Assembly (NCBI GenBank): GCA_905221195.1 | Contig: CAJNCF010000001.1 | Coordinates: forward strand, 186,001 to 250,000 | Length of the DNA: 64,000 nucleotides | Origin: a bacterium | Lineage (GTDB): Bacteria; Bacillota; Bacilli; Lactobacillales; Streptococcaceae | Reading direction: 5' to 3' | Shown: positions 24,695-34,320 of the stretch, piece after piece | How the letters are laid out: the number at the start of each line of letters is the position of its first letter | Position numbering within the stretch: position 1 is the stretch's first letter | Notes under the pieces: model-generated | What the model was told of the DNA's origin: nothing | Database searches by the model: none | Seen by the model: the letters and a program-made list of their open reading frames with translations, nothing else | Position numbers and translations under genes: made by a program

Positions 24695-25078
24695 ATGTTA
24701 GAAGTTGCATATATTCTTGTAGCCCTTGCTTTGATTGTATTTTTGATCTATCTGATTATCACTGTACAAAAGCTTGGACGTGTTATCGATGAAACAGAGA
24801 AGACAATTAAAACCTTGACTTCAGATGTGGATGTGACCTTGCATCATACCAATGAATTACTGGCTAAGGTCAATGTCTTGGCAGATGATATCAATGTTAA
24901 GGTGGCAACGATTGATCCACTCTTTAGTGCTGTTGCAGATTTATCTCTATCTGTTTCAGACCTCAATGACCATGCGCGTGTCTTGAGCAAGAAAGCTTCA
25001 TCAGCTGGTTCAAAAACACTTAAGACTGGTGCAAGTTTGTCAGCTCTTCGTCTTGCAAGTAAATTTTTCAAAAAATAA
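24695..25078 (+). CDS. DUF948-type membrane-anchored protein
   Basis: A 127-residue protein with one N-terminal membrane helix (about 4-24), then a long amphipathic helical region (DETEKTIKTLTSDVDVTLHHTN ...), as in DUF948/YtxG-like proteins. It starts immediately after the lgt stop, with AGGAGG overlapping the end of lgt. Together with the next gene it resembles the ytxG-ytxH pair of Bacillus, linked to general stress there. The role in streptococci is unknown. Confidence 0.8.
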   Translation: MLEVAYILVALALIVFLIYLIITVQKLGRVIDETEKTIKTLTSDVDVTLHHTNELLAKVNVLADDINVKVATIDPLFSAVADLSLSVSDLNDHARVLSKKASSAGSKTLKTGASLSALRLASKFFKK

Positions 25079-25093
25079 AAAAGGAGAATTCTT

Positions 25094-25483
25094 ATGGGTA
25101 AACTATCCTCAATCCTTTTAGGAACCGTTTCAGGTGCAGCTCTTGCCTTGTTTTTAACAAGTGACAAGGGCAAACAAGTTTGCAGTCAGGCTCAAGATTT
25201 TCTAGATGATTTGAGAGAAGATCCTGAGTATGCCAAGGAGCAGGTCTGTGAAAAACTGACAGAAGTTAAGGAGCAGGCTACAGATTTTGTTCTTAAAACC
25301 AAAGAACAGGTTGAATCAGGTGAAATCACTGTGGACAGTGTACTTGCTCAAGCTAAATCATACGCTTTTCAAGCCACAGAAGCATCAAAAAATCAATTTA
25401 ATAATCTCAAGGAGCAATGGCAAGAAAAAGCTGAAACTCTTGATGAATCAGAAGAGATTGTGATTGATATAAGAGAAGAATAA
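25094..25483 (+). CDS. YtxH domain protein
   Basis: A 129-residue protein. The N-terminus (LSSILLGTVSGAALALFLTSDKGKQ) is the glycine-rich YtxH helix, either membrane-inserted or a signal anchor. The rest is charged and helical (EDPEYAKEQVCEKLTEVKEQ). AAGGAG lies upstream and it follows the DUF948 gene by 15 nt. It ends the hprK-lgt operon. Confidence 0.85.
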   Translation: MGKLSSILLGTVSGAALALFLTSDKGKQVCSQAQDFLDDLREDPEYAKEQVCEKLTEVKEQATDFVLKTKEQVESGEITVDSVLAQAKSYAFQATEASKNQFNNLKEQWQEKAETLDESEEIVIDIREE

Positions 25484-25506
25484 AATAAATAGTAACTATT
25501 CTAGGT

Positions 25507-25557
25507 CCTATAAACTCTCTAGTGGATTATACCTCTATAGAGCTTATAGGCTTTTTT
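25507..25557 (+). terminator. Terminator of the hprK-lgt operon
   Basis: CCTATAA (25507-25513) pairs with TTATAGG (25544-25550), continued by an inner CTCTCTAG/CTATAGAG stem; six T residues follow. Confidence 0.8.
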
Positions 25558-25705
25558 AATGCGGATAAAACCTTGAATGAAAAGAAATTCATCTACTTTT
25601 TCTATGAATAGATTTGTTTTTGCAATACAAACGATTGATATATTTATAATATTATCTTTGAATATACAATATTTCTCGAATTATAAGTAGTTTAATGCTA
25701 CATAT
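25558..25705. other. AT-rich spacer upstream of the adhesin promoter
   Basis: Very AT-rich and without a gene. It extends the 440-bp gap between the YtxH and adhesin genes; the remaining part is taken up by the promoter, the 9-bp repeats and a small open frame. Confidence 0.6.
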
Positions 25706-25734
25706 TTGATTAAATATGTCAAATTTGGTATAAT
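25706..25734 (+). promoter_or_regulatory. Promoter of the giant adhesin locus
   Basis: TTGATT (25706-25711), a 17-bp spacer, TATAAT (25729-25734) with TGG before it (extended -10). The predicted transcription start is near 25741, inside the first 9-bp repeat unit. Confidence 0.7.
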
Positions 25735-25736
25735 TG

Positions 25737-25817
25737 AGCTGTGATAGCTGTGATAGCTGTGATAGCTGTGATAGCTGTGATAGCTGTGATAGCTGTGATA
25801 GCTGTGATAGCTGTGAT
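25737..25817 (+). repeat. Nine perfect tandem copies of AGCTGTGAT
   Basis: Nine identical 9-bp units fill 25737-25817, starting 3 bp after the -10 box. They therefore lie at the transcription start and in the 5' leader of the adhesin mRNA. Each unit contains the self-complementary AGCT. A perfect short-unit array like this is prone to slippage. Confidence 0.95.
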
Positions 25818-25896
25818 GTGTAAAATACTCATCATGGTGATTTTTATGGTTATATTCCTATTTGGGATTAGCTATAAGAATTGCTTTTTAATTTGA
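25741..25896 (+). CDS. Putative 51-residue hydrophobic (VIA)n peptide
   Basis: In the frame GTG-ATA-GCT the tandem repeats are open and the frame continues past them to TGA at 25894. It gives eight VIA triplets and then VMCKILIMVIFMVIFLFG and a short tail. Each repeat offers a GTG, the tail offers ATGs, and transcription is predicted to begin at about 25741, so a GTG-led leaderless start is conceivable. There is no Shine-Dalgarno. It could be chance, because this frame of the repeat lacks stops, but the open tail is entirely hydrophobic with one lysine early, like a membrane peptide. Confidence 0.3.
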   Translation: MIAVIAVIAVIAVIAVIAVIAVIAVMCKILIMVIFMVIFLFGISYKNCFLI

Positions 25897-25923
25897 TTTT
25901 GTGTTTTGACATAAGGAGGAGAA

Positions 25924-28900
25924 ATGGAAAACAAATCGAATTCACTAAGTAGAGTAAAGCGTCACCAACGTGAAAAGGTTCTACGCTTCTCTATTCGTAA
26001 ATATAGCTTTGGTGCGGCTTCAGTAGCCGTTGCGGCACTGATGTTTTTGGGTGCGCGCGTGGTAAGTGCGGATGGTGTGAGTGAAAATAACCTACATACT
26101 ACCACAGATGTGGTTAACCAAAAAGAGAAGGATAAATCACTCGCAGAGTTTCAACAACCTACTGATATTAAAGTAGAAGTTGCACAGAATCCTTCGGAAA
26201 AGAAGACGACAACCAATAATGAAAACGTTGTCAAAGTGGTTGATAAAGCGAAATTAAAAAAAGTAGTTGAAGAGTTAAATACTACTCTTTCATCGAAATC
26301 AGATCTTGACAAGTCAGTTATTTCTCCGATTAAGGACAGAGTTCAAAAAGGGCAAGCCCTACTAGATAGTGATACTGCAACACAGAAGGATGTAGATGAA
26401 CTACTTTCCCTTTTAGAAAGTGACTTAACTGTCTTATCAAATGTTGCTAAAGAATCAAGCAAGATTCAAGAAACTGCAACTGAGAATAAGACTGAAATCA
26501 AAGATAATAAAACCACTTCTGAACTAAGTGAAGCTGATAAAACTATTTCAGATAAGAAAGAATCGCTAAAATTGTCTGCTGATCAATTACAAGCAGCGGT
26601 TCTTGAGCTTCCTGAACATGAATCAACTAAAGAAGTATTTGAAAAAGCTAATGAACTCTTGGGATTAGCTCAAGGGGTTATTGAGAATACAACAATTTCT
26701 CCTAATGATATTGAAGATTTAACAAAGCGTGTGAAGAGAATGTTTCACTCTGTTAAAATCTCTACCCTTCGTTTGACTTCAGGTTCTCGTGATCCACGTA
26801 ATGGTCAAAGTATGAGGCAAGGAACATCATTTAGAGCAAATGGTCAGATTAGTTCAGGAGCCTTAGCAAATATTAAATATTTTGCTTCTGTTGACCCTAA
26901 CAAAAACGGAGGTCGAAGAACCCGAAACAACGAACCAGAATTAACATTAAATAAAACAGATGTTAAAGCCTACTATATGCAAGATAGTGAAGGGAAATGG
27001 ATTGTCTATGATGTCTTCTTCAATAACGATGGACACAAGATGACAGAAAATACTTATCAACAACACTATTACTTCCAAGCACCATTTAACATCATGGATC
27101 CATCTAATACGGTAAGAGACTTAACATTTACACGTTACCGTAATACTGGAGGTAGAAGACTTTCAGATGGTTTCCAAGGATTTGAACAATATGGAAATAC
27201 TGCGACAATCACAAATCCATGGGCTCAACAATATCGTATTTTTAATGGTGATAGGGATACGTTTTATGATCCAAATTCAGGGGTGAATCGTGATAATCAA
27301 AGATGGGATGTATTTAAAAACAACCAAGATGATCCTACTCTAAACCAACTTCCTAAAGATAAAAATGGTAATTACCCAAGAGCGTCTTATCATTTAGGAC
27401 TAGATGTGAGAAGAGAAAGTACTGATTATGCAGTGCATATGCATGCGAAGATTAAGCTGAAAAATGATGTTACTGAAGCTGAGGCGAATGCTTATGGTCG
27501 TGCATATGCAGCATCAGTAACAAAAGCATCCGGTACTAGCTACTCATATATTATGGGAACGTTAGGGACAAGCTTAACTCCAAGAGATACAACACCACCT
27601 ACGATTACGGCAAACAATGCTACAGTAACAAGCCGTGAACAAATCACACCAATCCCAGTAACAGCTGAAGATAATAGAGGCGGAGTTGGAATGCGTGATA
27701 ATAATCCGATTGAAGTGACAGGATTACCAGCAGGATTAACATACGCGAATAATCGAATTACAGGAACACCAACAGGAGCGCCTGGAAATAGTACAGTAAC
27801 CATTAAAGCCTATGACAAAAACGGGAATATGGCTACAAAAACAATCACAATTACAGTACGAAGCCAAGCAGATACTCACAATCCAACAGGAGCAGGGTTA
27901 ACTGTAAATCAAGGGCAAGTCATTTCAGATGATGCAGTAAAAGCAAAAGTAAGTAACTATGCCCCTGGAACATTATCGGTTGTAAGCAAACCATCAACAG
28001 CTAATCCAGGAAACGTTGGGAATGCAGTAGTAAAAGTAACATACCCAGATGGCTCGTCTGAAAATGTAAATGTACCAGTTACAGTACTAGAAGCACCAGA
28101 TACACAAGCTCCAACATTAGCAATTACACCAGCTAATCAAACAGTAGTTGAAGGACAAACTGTAACCTTCACAGTAACGGCTAGAGATAATAAAATTGTT
28201 AATCTTGATGCTAATGATTTTCTAACAAAATACGGTACTAGGGTCTTTTCAGGGAAAGCATCTGTAACTTCACCAACAGACACTGATACTGAAAAAATAA
28301 GAACTATTACGATTACAACAACGGCAGAAGATGTTGGTAAGACTAATACAATTACTTTCAATGCTACGGATAATGCTAATCACAGAGCGACACCAGTGAG
28401 CTTTACTTTTACTGTAACTAAACGTGACAATATACCACCAACAATTACAGCAGGTGATGCTACCGTAACAAGCCGTGAACAAATTACACCAATTTCAGTA
28501 ACAGCGGTGGATAATCCAGGAGGAGTAGGATTACGCGATAATAATCCGATTGAAGTAACAGGATTGCCATCAGGATTAACATATGCGAATAATCGAATTA
28601 CAGGAACACCAACCGGAGCGCCTGGAAATAGTACAGTAACGATTAAAGCTCATGATAAAAATGGGAATACGGCTACAAAAACAATTACAATTACAGTAAG
28701 AAGCCAAGCAGATACTCACAATCCAACAGGAACAGGATTAACTGTAAACCAAAACCATGCAATTACAGATGCAGAATTAAAAGAAAAAGTGAGTAACTTT
28801 GCACCAGGAACATTATCAATTGTAAGTAGACCATCAACAGCGAATGCCGGAAATGCCGGAAATGCGGTAGTAAAAGTAACATACCCAGATGGAACATTTG

Positions 28901-31900
28901 ACAATGTGAATGTACCAGTTACAGTAACAGACGTAACAGGACCAACAATTACAGCTAATAATGCCACAGTAACTAATCGTGAACAAATCACGCCAATCCC
29001 AGTAACAGCTGTAGATAATACAGGTGGGGTAGGAATGCGTCAAAACAAACCGATTGAAGTAACAGGATTACCAGCAGGATTAACATACGCGAATAATCAA
29101 ATTACAGGAACACCAACAGGAGCGCCAGGAAATAGTACAGTAACGATTAAGGCATATGATAGAAACAATACGCCAACAACAAAAACAATCACAATTACAG
29201 TACGAAGTCAAGCAGACGTCCATAATCCAACAGGGGCAGGATTAACTGTAAACCAAAATCATACAATTACAGATGCAGAATTAAAAGCAAAAGTAAGTAA
29301 CTTTGCACCTGGAACATTATCAATTGTAAGCAGACCATCAACAGCTAGAGCAGGTAACGCAGGAAATGCGGTAGTAAAAGTAACCTACCCAGATGGAACA
29401 TTTGATAATGTAAATGTACCAGTTACAGTAACAGACGTAACAGGACCAACAATTACAGCAAATAATGCCACAGTAACTAATCGTGAACAAATCACGCCAA
29501 TTCCAGTAACAGCTGTAGATAATACAGGTGGAGTAGGAATGCGTCAAAATAATCCGATTGAAGTAACAGGATTACCAGCAGGATTAACATATTCAAATGG
29601 ACGAATTACAGGAACACCAACTGGAGCACCAGGAAATAGCACAGTAACGATTAAGGCATATGATAGAAACAATACGCCAACAACAAAAACAATCACAATT
29701 ACAGTACGAAGCCAAGCAGATGTCCACAATCCAACTGGAGAAACCTTAAGAGTTCCGTATAACCATAACATTACAGATAATGAAGTGAAGGCAAAAGTAA
29801 AAAACTTTGCTCCAGGAACATTAACGGTAAAAAGTAAGCCGTTAACAAATACATCAGGTAATGTAGGAAATGCAGTAGTAACAGTAACATATCCAGATGG
29901 ATCACAAGATACAGTAGATGTTCCGGTAATAGTTGGACGTCCAAATAAAGACGATTATACACCGAAGTATGATGACGGAAGAGGAAAACCAGGAGCTAGA
30001 GTAGAAATTCCATTGAAAGAAGAAAATGGAAAAGACCTACCACCAACTGCAACATATGTAAGTGACCAACCAGGGGTTATAGCAGTAGATAATAAAGGAA
30101 TAGTAACGGTAACAATTCCAGCAGATAAGAACCCAGGGGATAAAGTAACAGGTAAAATTACAGTGACATATCCAGATGGCTCAATCGATGAAGTCCCAGT
30201 AAGTGTAACAGTAATCAAACGAGATAAAGACGATTACACACCGAAGTATGATGATGGTACAGGGAAACCAGGGGCTAGAGTAGAAATTCCATTGAAAGAA
30301 GAAAATGGAAAAGACCTACCACCAACTGCAACATATGTAAGTGATCAACCAGGAATTATCGCAGTAGATAATAAAGGAAAAGTAACAGTAACAATTCCAG
30401 TAGATAAGAACCCAGGAGATAAAGTAACAGGTAAAATTACAGTGACATATCCAGATGGCTCAATCGATGAAGTTCCAGTAAGTGTAACAGTAGTCAACCG
30501 TGATAAGGACAATTACACACCGAAGTATGCTGATGGCAGAGGAAAACCAGGAGCTAGAGTAGAAATTCCATTGAAAGAAGAAAATGGAAAAGACCTACCA
30601 CCAACTGCAACATATGTAAGTGACCAACCAGGGGTTATAGCAGTAGATAATAAAGGAAAAGTAACGGTAACAATTCCAGCGGATAAGAACCCGGGAGATA
30701 AAATAACAGGTAAGATTACAGTGACATATCCAGATGGCTCAATTGATGAGGTTCCAGTAAGTGTAACAGTAGTCAACCGTGATAAAGATGATTACACACC
30801 GAAGTATGATGATGGCAGAGGAAAACCAGGAGCTAGAGTAGAAATTCCATTAAAAGAAGAAAATGGAAAAGACCTACCACCAACTGCAACATACGTAAGT
30901 GATCAACCAGGAATTATCGCAGTAGATAACAAAGGAAAAGTAACAGTAACAATTCCAGCGGATAAGAACCCAGGAGATAAAGTAACAGGTAAGATTACAG
31001 TGACATATCCAGATGGCTCAATCGATGAAGTTCCAGTAAGCGTAACAGTAATTAATCGTGATAAAGATGATTACACACCGAAGTATGATGATGGCAGAGG
31101 AAAACCAGGAGCTAGAGTAGAAATTCCATTGGTAGAAGAAAATGGAAAAGACATTCCATCAGGAACAACATATGTAAGTGATCAACCAGGAATTATCGCA
31201 GTAGATAACAAAGGAAAAGTAACAGTAACAATTCCAGCGGATAAGAACCCAGGAGATAAAGTAACAGGTAAGATTACAGTGACATATCCAGATGGCTCAA
31301 TCGATGAAGTTCCAGTAAGCGTAACAGTAATTAATCGTGATAAAGATGATTACACACCGAAGTATGATGATGGCAGAGGAAAACCAGGAGCTAGAGTAGA
31401 AATTCCATTGGTAGAAGAAAATGGAAAAGACATTCCATCAGGAACTACCTTCGAAAGTGACCAACCAGGAGTTATCTCAGTAGACGATAAAGGGAAAGTA
31501 ACCGTAACAATTCCAGCAGATAAGAATCCAGGAGATAAAATCACAGGAAAAGTAACGGTAACATATCCAGATGGTTCAAAAGAAGACGTCCCAGTAAGTG
31601 TAACAGTAATTAATCGTGATAAAGATGATTACACACCGAAGTATGATGATGGCAGAGGAAAACCAGGAGCTAGAGTAGAAATTCCATTGAAAGAAGAAAA
31701 TGGAAAAGACCTACCACCAACTGCAACATACGTAAGTGATCAACCAGGAATTATCGCAGTAGATAACAAAGGAAAAGTAACAGTAACAATTCCAGCAGAT
31801 AAGAATCCAGGAGATAAAATCACAGGAAAAGTAACGGTAACATATCCAGATGGTTCAAAAGAAGACGTCCCAGTAAGTGTAACAGTAATTAATCGTGATA

Positions 31901-34152
31901 AAGATGACTACACACCGAAGTACAATGATGGTAGTGGTAAACCAGGAGCTTCAGTAGACATTCCAGTAGGAGAAGCCAATGGTAAGACTATTCCATCAGG
32001 CACAACATACACAAGTGGAACTCCAGGCCTTATCACAGTAGATGACAAAGGAAAAGTTACTGTCACAATTCCAGCCGATAAGAACCCAGGTGACGAAGTA
32101 ACAGGAAAAGTTCTAGTAAGATACCCAGATGGATCAGAAGAAGAAGTTCCAGTAAAAGTGACAGTAGTCAACCGTGATAAAGATGACTACACACCACAGT
32201 ACAATGATGGCAGTGGTAAACCAGGCGAATCAGTAGACATTCCAGTAAGTGAAGCCAATGGCAAAACAATTCCAGCAGGCACAACTTACACAAGCAAAAC
32301 ACCAGGCGTAGTCACAGTAGATGACAAAGGAAAAGTTACTGTCACAATTCCAGCCGATAAGAACCCAGGTGACGAAGTAACAGGAAAAGTTCTAGTAAGA
32401 TACCCAGATGGATCAGAAGAAGAAGTTCCAGTAAAAGTGACAGTAGTCAACCGTGATAAAGATGACTACACACCGAAGTATGAAGATGGCAGAGGAAAAC
32501 CAGGAGCTAGAGTAGAAATTCCATTGGTAGAAGAAAATGGAAAAGACATTCCATCAGGAACTACCTTCGAAAGTGACCAACCAGGAGTTATCACAGTAGA
32601 CGATAAAGGGAAAGTAACCGTAACAATTCCAGCAGATAAGAATCCAGGAGATAAAATCACAGGAAAAGTAACGGTAACATATCCAGATGGTTCAAAAGAA
32701 GACGTCCCAGTAAGTGTAACAGTAATTAATCGTGATAAAGATGATTACACACCGAAGTATGAAGATGGCAGAGGAAAACCAGGAGCTAGAGTAGAAATTC
32801 CATTGGTAGAAGAAAATGGAAAAGACATTCCATCAGGAACTACCTTCGAAAGTGACCAACCAGGAGTTATCACAGTAGATAAAGATGGTAAAGTCACTGT
32901 AACTATCCCAGAGGGCGCAAAACCAGGAGATAAGATTACAGGTAAAGTTCTTGTACGTTATCCAGACGGATCAACGGAAGAAATCCCAGTCACTGTAACA
33001 GTAGGTGAACAAGATAAAGATATCTACACACCGAAGTATGAAGATGGCAATGGCAAACCAGGAGCTTCAGTAGACATTCCAGTAAGTGAAGCCAATGGCA
33101 AAACAATTCCAGCAGGCACAACTTACACAAGCAAAACACCAGGTGTAGTCACAGTAGATGACAAAGGAAAAGTAACGGTCACAATTCCAGCCGATAAGAA
33201 CCCGGGTGATGAAGTAACAGGAAAAGTTCTAGTAAGATACCCAGATGGATCAGAAGAAGAAGTTCCAGTAAAAGTAACAGTAACACCACCAGAACAACTT
33301 ACACCAACGGTAGAATTGGAACAAGATCCTAAGACTGGTGATGTAACAGTAACACCTAAGAAACCAGATGGCTCAACATACCCACCAGGAACTAAGGTAG
33401 AAATCCCAGGTAAGGATGGTAATCCAATCACAGTAACAATCGGTGAAGACGGTAAAGGTAAAGTACCAAATAGTGAATTACCAGACGGTAAAGTATCAGG
33501 AACAGCTAAGATTACAGAACCAGGTAAACCAACGGTAGAAGTACCAGTAGTAACAACACCAGCGAAACTTACACCAACGGTAGAGTTGGAACAAGATCCT
33601 AAGACTGGTGATGTAACAGTAACACCTAAGAAACCAGATGGCTCAACATACCCACCAGGAACTAAGGTAGAAATCCCAGGTAAGGATGGTAATCCAATCA
33701 CAGTAACAATCGGTGAAGACGGTAAAGGTAAAGTACCAAACAGTGAATTACCAGACGGTAAAGTACCAGGAACAGCTAAGATTACAGAACCAGGTAAACC
33801 AACGGTAGAAGTACCAGTGGTAACAACACCAGCGAAACTTACACCAACGGTAGAGTTGGAACAAGATCCTAAGATTGGTGATGTAACAGTAACACCTGCT
33901 ACTAATGGAGGTTCTGGTCAAGATATACCTGCGCCTGCACCTTCACCAACAACTCCAGTTCCAGATGCAGTTACTCCGAATACAGATCAGGTAGATACTA
34001 AGACTACTAATGATAATGGAGCTAAATCAAATGATTCTCAAAATGTATTGCCAAATACAGGAACAGAATCAAATGCGGCTCTTGCATCTCTAGGACTTCT
34101 TGGTATGCTAGGTGGTCTCGGACTTGCTCTTGGAAAGAAAAAAGAAGACTAA
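25924..34152 (+). CDS. Giant YSIRK/LPXTG surface adhesin with Ig-, Rib- and YPDG-type repeats
   Basis: A 2742-residue wall-anchored protein. The signal peptide has a YSIRK-type motif (FSIRKYSFGAASVAVAALMF), usually directing secretion at the septum. Residues ~60-280 are helical and charged. About 285-550 form a beta-rich domain that is probably the binding head (TSFRANGQISSGALANIKYF ... HLGLDVRRES); I do not recognise its ligand. About 556-1340 alternate Ig-like units (GLPAGLTYxNxRITGTPTG, He_PIG-like) with Rib-like units (NPTGxxLxVNQ ... VTYPDG). About 1341-2456 are twelve 93-residue repeats, then 2.3 copies of a 90-residue repeat. A linker, LPNTG at 2709-2713, a hydrophobic segment and KKKED complete a sortase A signal. 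AAGGAGG precedes ATG 25924. The frame is intact throughout. Confidence 0.93.
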   Translation: MENKSNSLSRVKRHQREKVLRFSIRKYSFGAASVAVAALMFLGARVVSADGVSENNLHTTTDVVNQKEKDKSLAEFQQPTDIKVEVAQNPSEKKTTTNNENVVKVVDKAKLKKVVEELNTTLSSKSDLDKSVISPIKDRVQKGQALLDSDTATQKDVDELLSLLESDLTVLSNVAKESSKIQETATENKTEIKDNKTTSELSEADKTISDKKESLKLSADQLQAAVLELPEHESTKEVFEKANELLGLAQGVIENTTISPNDIEDLTKRVKRMFHSVKISTLRLTSGSRDPRNGQSMRQGTSFRANGQISSGALANIKYFASVDPNKNGGRRTRNNEPELTLNKTDVKAYYMQDSEGKWIVYDVFFNNDGHKMTENTYQQHYYFQAPFNIMDPSNTVRDLTFTRYRNTGGRRLSDGFQGFEQYGNTATITNPWAQQYRIFNGDRDTFYDPNSGVNRDNQRWDVFKNNQDDPTLNQLPKDKNGNYPRASYHLGLDVRRESTDYAVHMHAKIKLKNDVTEAEANAYGRAYAASVTKASGTSYSYIMGTLGTSLTPRDTTPPTITANNATVTSREQITPIPVTAEDNRGGVGMRDNNPIEVTGLPAGLTYANNRITGTPTGAPGNSTVTIKAYDKNGNMATKTITITVRSQADTHNPTGAGLTVNQGQVISDDAVKAKVSNYAPGTLSVVSKPSTANPGNVGNAVVKVTYPDGSSENVNVPVTVLEAPDTQAPTLAITPANQTVVEGQTVTFTVTARDNKIVNLDANDFLTKYGTRVFSGKASVTSPTDTDTEKIRTITITTTAEDVGKTNTITFNATDNANHRATPVSFTFTVTKRDNIPPTITAGDATVTSREQITPISVTAVDNPGGVGLRDNNPIEVTGLPSGLTYANNRITGTPTGAPGNSTVTIKAHDKNGNTATKTITITVRSQADTHNPTGTGLTVNQNHAITDAELKEKVSNFAPGTLSIVSRPSTANAGNAGNAVVKVTYPDGTFDNVNVPVTVTDVTGPTITANNATVTNREQITPIPVTAVDNTGGVGMRQNKPIEVTGLPAGLTYANNQITGTPTGAPGNSTVTIKAYDRNNTPTTKTITITVRSQADVHNPTGAGLTVNQNHTITDAELKAKVSNFAPGTLSIVSRPSTARAGNAGNAVVKVTYPDGTFDNVNVPVTVTDVTGPTITANNATVTNREQITPIPVTAVDNTGGVGMRQNNPIEVTGLPAGLTYSNGRITGTPTGAPGNSTVTIKAYDRNNTPTTKTITITVRSQADVHNPTGETLRVPYNHNITDNEVKAKVKNFAPGTLTVKSKPLTNTSGNVGNAVVTVTYPDGSQDTVDVPVIVGRPNKDDYTPKYDDGRGKPGARVEIPLKEENGKDLPPTATYVSDQPGVIAVDNKGIVTVTIPADKNPGDKVTGKITVTYPDGSIDEVPVSVTVIKRDKDDYTPKYDDGTGKPGARVEIPLKEENGKDLPPTATYVSDQPGIIAVDNKGKVTVTIPVDKNPGDKVTGKITVTYPDGSIDEVPVSVTVVNRDKDNYTPKYADGRGKPGARVEIPLKEENGKDLPPTATYVSDQPGVIAVDNKGKVTVTIPADKNPGDKITGKITVTYPDGSIDEVPVSVTVVNRDKDDYTPKYDDGRGKPGARVEIPLKEENGKDLPPTATYVSDQPGIIAVDNKGKVTVTIPADKNPGDKVTGKITVTYPDGSIDEVPVSVTVINRDKDDYTPKYDDGRGKPGARVEIPLVEENGKDIPSGTTYVSDQPGIIAVDNKGKVTVTIPADKNPGDKVTGKITVTYPDGSIDEVPVSVTVINRDKDDYTPKYDDGRGKPGARVEIPLVEENGKDIPSGTTFESDQPGVISVDDKGKVTVTIPADKNPGDKITGKVTVTYPDGSKEDVPVSVTVINRDKDDYTPKYDDGRGKPGARVEIPLKEENGKDLPPTATYVSDQPGIIAVDNKGKVTVTIPADKNPGDKITGKVTVTYPDGSKEDVPVSVTVINRDKDDYTPKYNDGSGKPGASVDIPVGEANGKTIPSGTTYTSGTPGLITVDDKGKVTVTIPADKNPGDEVTGKVLVRYPDGSEEEVPVKVTVVNRDKDDYTPQYNDGSGKPGESVDIPVSEANGKTIPAGTTYTSKTPGVVTVDDKGKVTVTIPADKNPGDEVTGKVLVRYPDGSEEEVPVKVTVVNRDKDDYTPKYEDGRGKPGARVEIPLVEENGKDIPSGTTFESDQPGVITVDDKGKVTVTIPADKNPGDKITGKVTVTYPDGSKEDVPVSVTVINRDKDDYTPKYEDGRGKPGARVEIPLVEENGKDIPSGTTFESDQPGVITVDKDGKVTVTIPEGAKPGDKITGKVLVRYPDGSTEEIPVTVTVGEQDKDIYTPKYEDGNGKPGASVDIPVSEANGKTIPAGTTYTSKTPGVVTVDDKGKVTVTIPADKNPGDEVTGKVLVRYPDGSEEEVPVKVTVTPPEQLTPTVELEQDPKTGDVTVTPKKPDGSTYPPGTKVEIPGKDGNPITVTIGEDGKGKVPNSELPDGKVSGTAKITEPGKPTVEVPVVTTPAKLTPTVELEQDPKTGDVTVTPKKPDGSTYPPGTKVEIPGKDGNPITVTIGEDGKGKVPNSELPDGKVPGTAKITEPGKPTVEVPVVTTPAKLTPTVELEQDPKIGDVTVTPATNGGSGQDIPAPAPSPTTPVPDAVTPNTDQVDTKTTNDNGAKSNDSQNVLPNTGTESNAALASLGLLGMLGGLGLALGKKKED
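27598..29935 (+). repeat. Four alternating Ig-like and Rib-like coding units
   Basis: The Ig-like unit (PTITAxNATVTxREQITPI ...) begins near 27598, 28438, 28942 and 29446, each followed by a Rib-like unit (HNPTG ... YPDGxxxxVxVPV). Between copies 1 and 2 lies a single different domain (APTLAITPANQTVVEGQ ..., about 28096-28430), a cadherin- or HYR-like insertion. Confidence 0.85.
29944..33291 (+). repeat. Twelve 279-bp tandem repeats
   Basis: The repeat is exactly 279 bp (93 residues), beginning DKDDYTPKYxDGxGKPGA. Two first-half types exist (RVEIPLxEENGKDxP and SVDIPVxEANGKTIP) and three second-half types (KITVTYPDGSIDE, KVTVTYPDGSKED, KVLVRYPDGSEEE). These occur in mixed combinations, so the array is a mosaic. 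Stretches of more than 150 bp are identical between neighbours. Confidence 0.95.
33298..33897 (+). repeat. 2.3 tandem 270-bp repeats before the wall anchor
   Basis: Units start at 33298, 33568 and 33838 (LTPTVELEQDPK). The first two are almost identical; the third breaks off after about 20 codons and passes into the linker before LPNTG. Confidence 0.9.
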
Positions 34153-34255
34153 AAATTTAGTCAAATGAACATTCTTTATTTTGTGTTTTAACAACGAACT
34201 AGATTGATTCTGAGAGTTGTTTTATCCATAAAATACAAAGAATGATTAGATAAAG

Positions 34256-34310
34256 AAAGCGAACAATGCTAGAATTTTGTTAAACGGAATTCTAAGTATT
34301 GTTCGCTTTT
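34256..34310 (+). terminator. Long inverted repeat, terminator before hemW
   Basis: AAAGCGAACAATGCTAGAATT (34256-34276) pairs with AATTCTAAGTATTGTTCGCTTTT (34288-34310) around an 11-base loop. It ends 4 bp before the -10 box of hemW, so the stem occupies the hemW -35 region. Confidence 0.8.
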
Positions 34311-34311
34311 G

Positions 34312-34320
34312 TGGTATAAT
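34312..34320 (+). promoter_or_regulatory. hemW extended -10 promoter
   Basis: TGGTATAAT at 34312-34320 with no good -35 box. The predicted start of transcription (about 34327) coincides with the hemW ATG at 34328. Confidence 0.6.

Noticed and set aside
25737..25817. Possible CRISPR-like array
   Set aside because: Units are 9 bp and contiguous, with no spacers and no cas genes. It is a simple tandem repeat.
27540..33701. Many minus-strand open frames of 60-190 codons across the adhesin
   Set aside because: They recur with the repeat period of the adhesin and have no start signals. They are shadows of the repeats.
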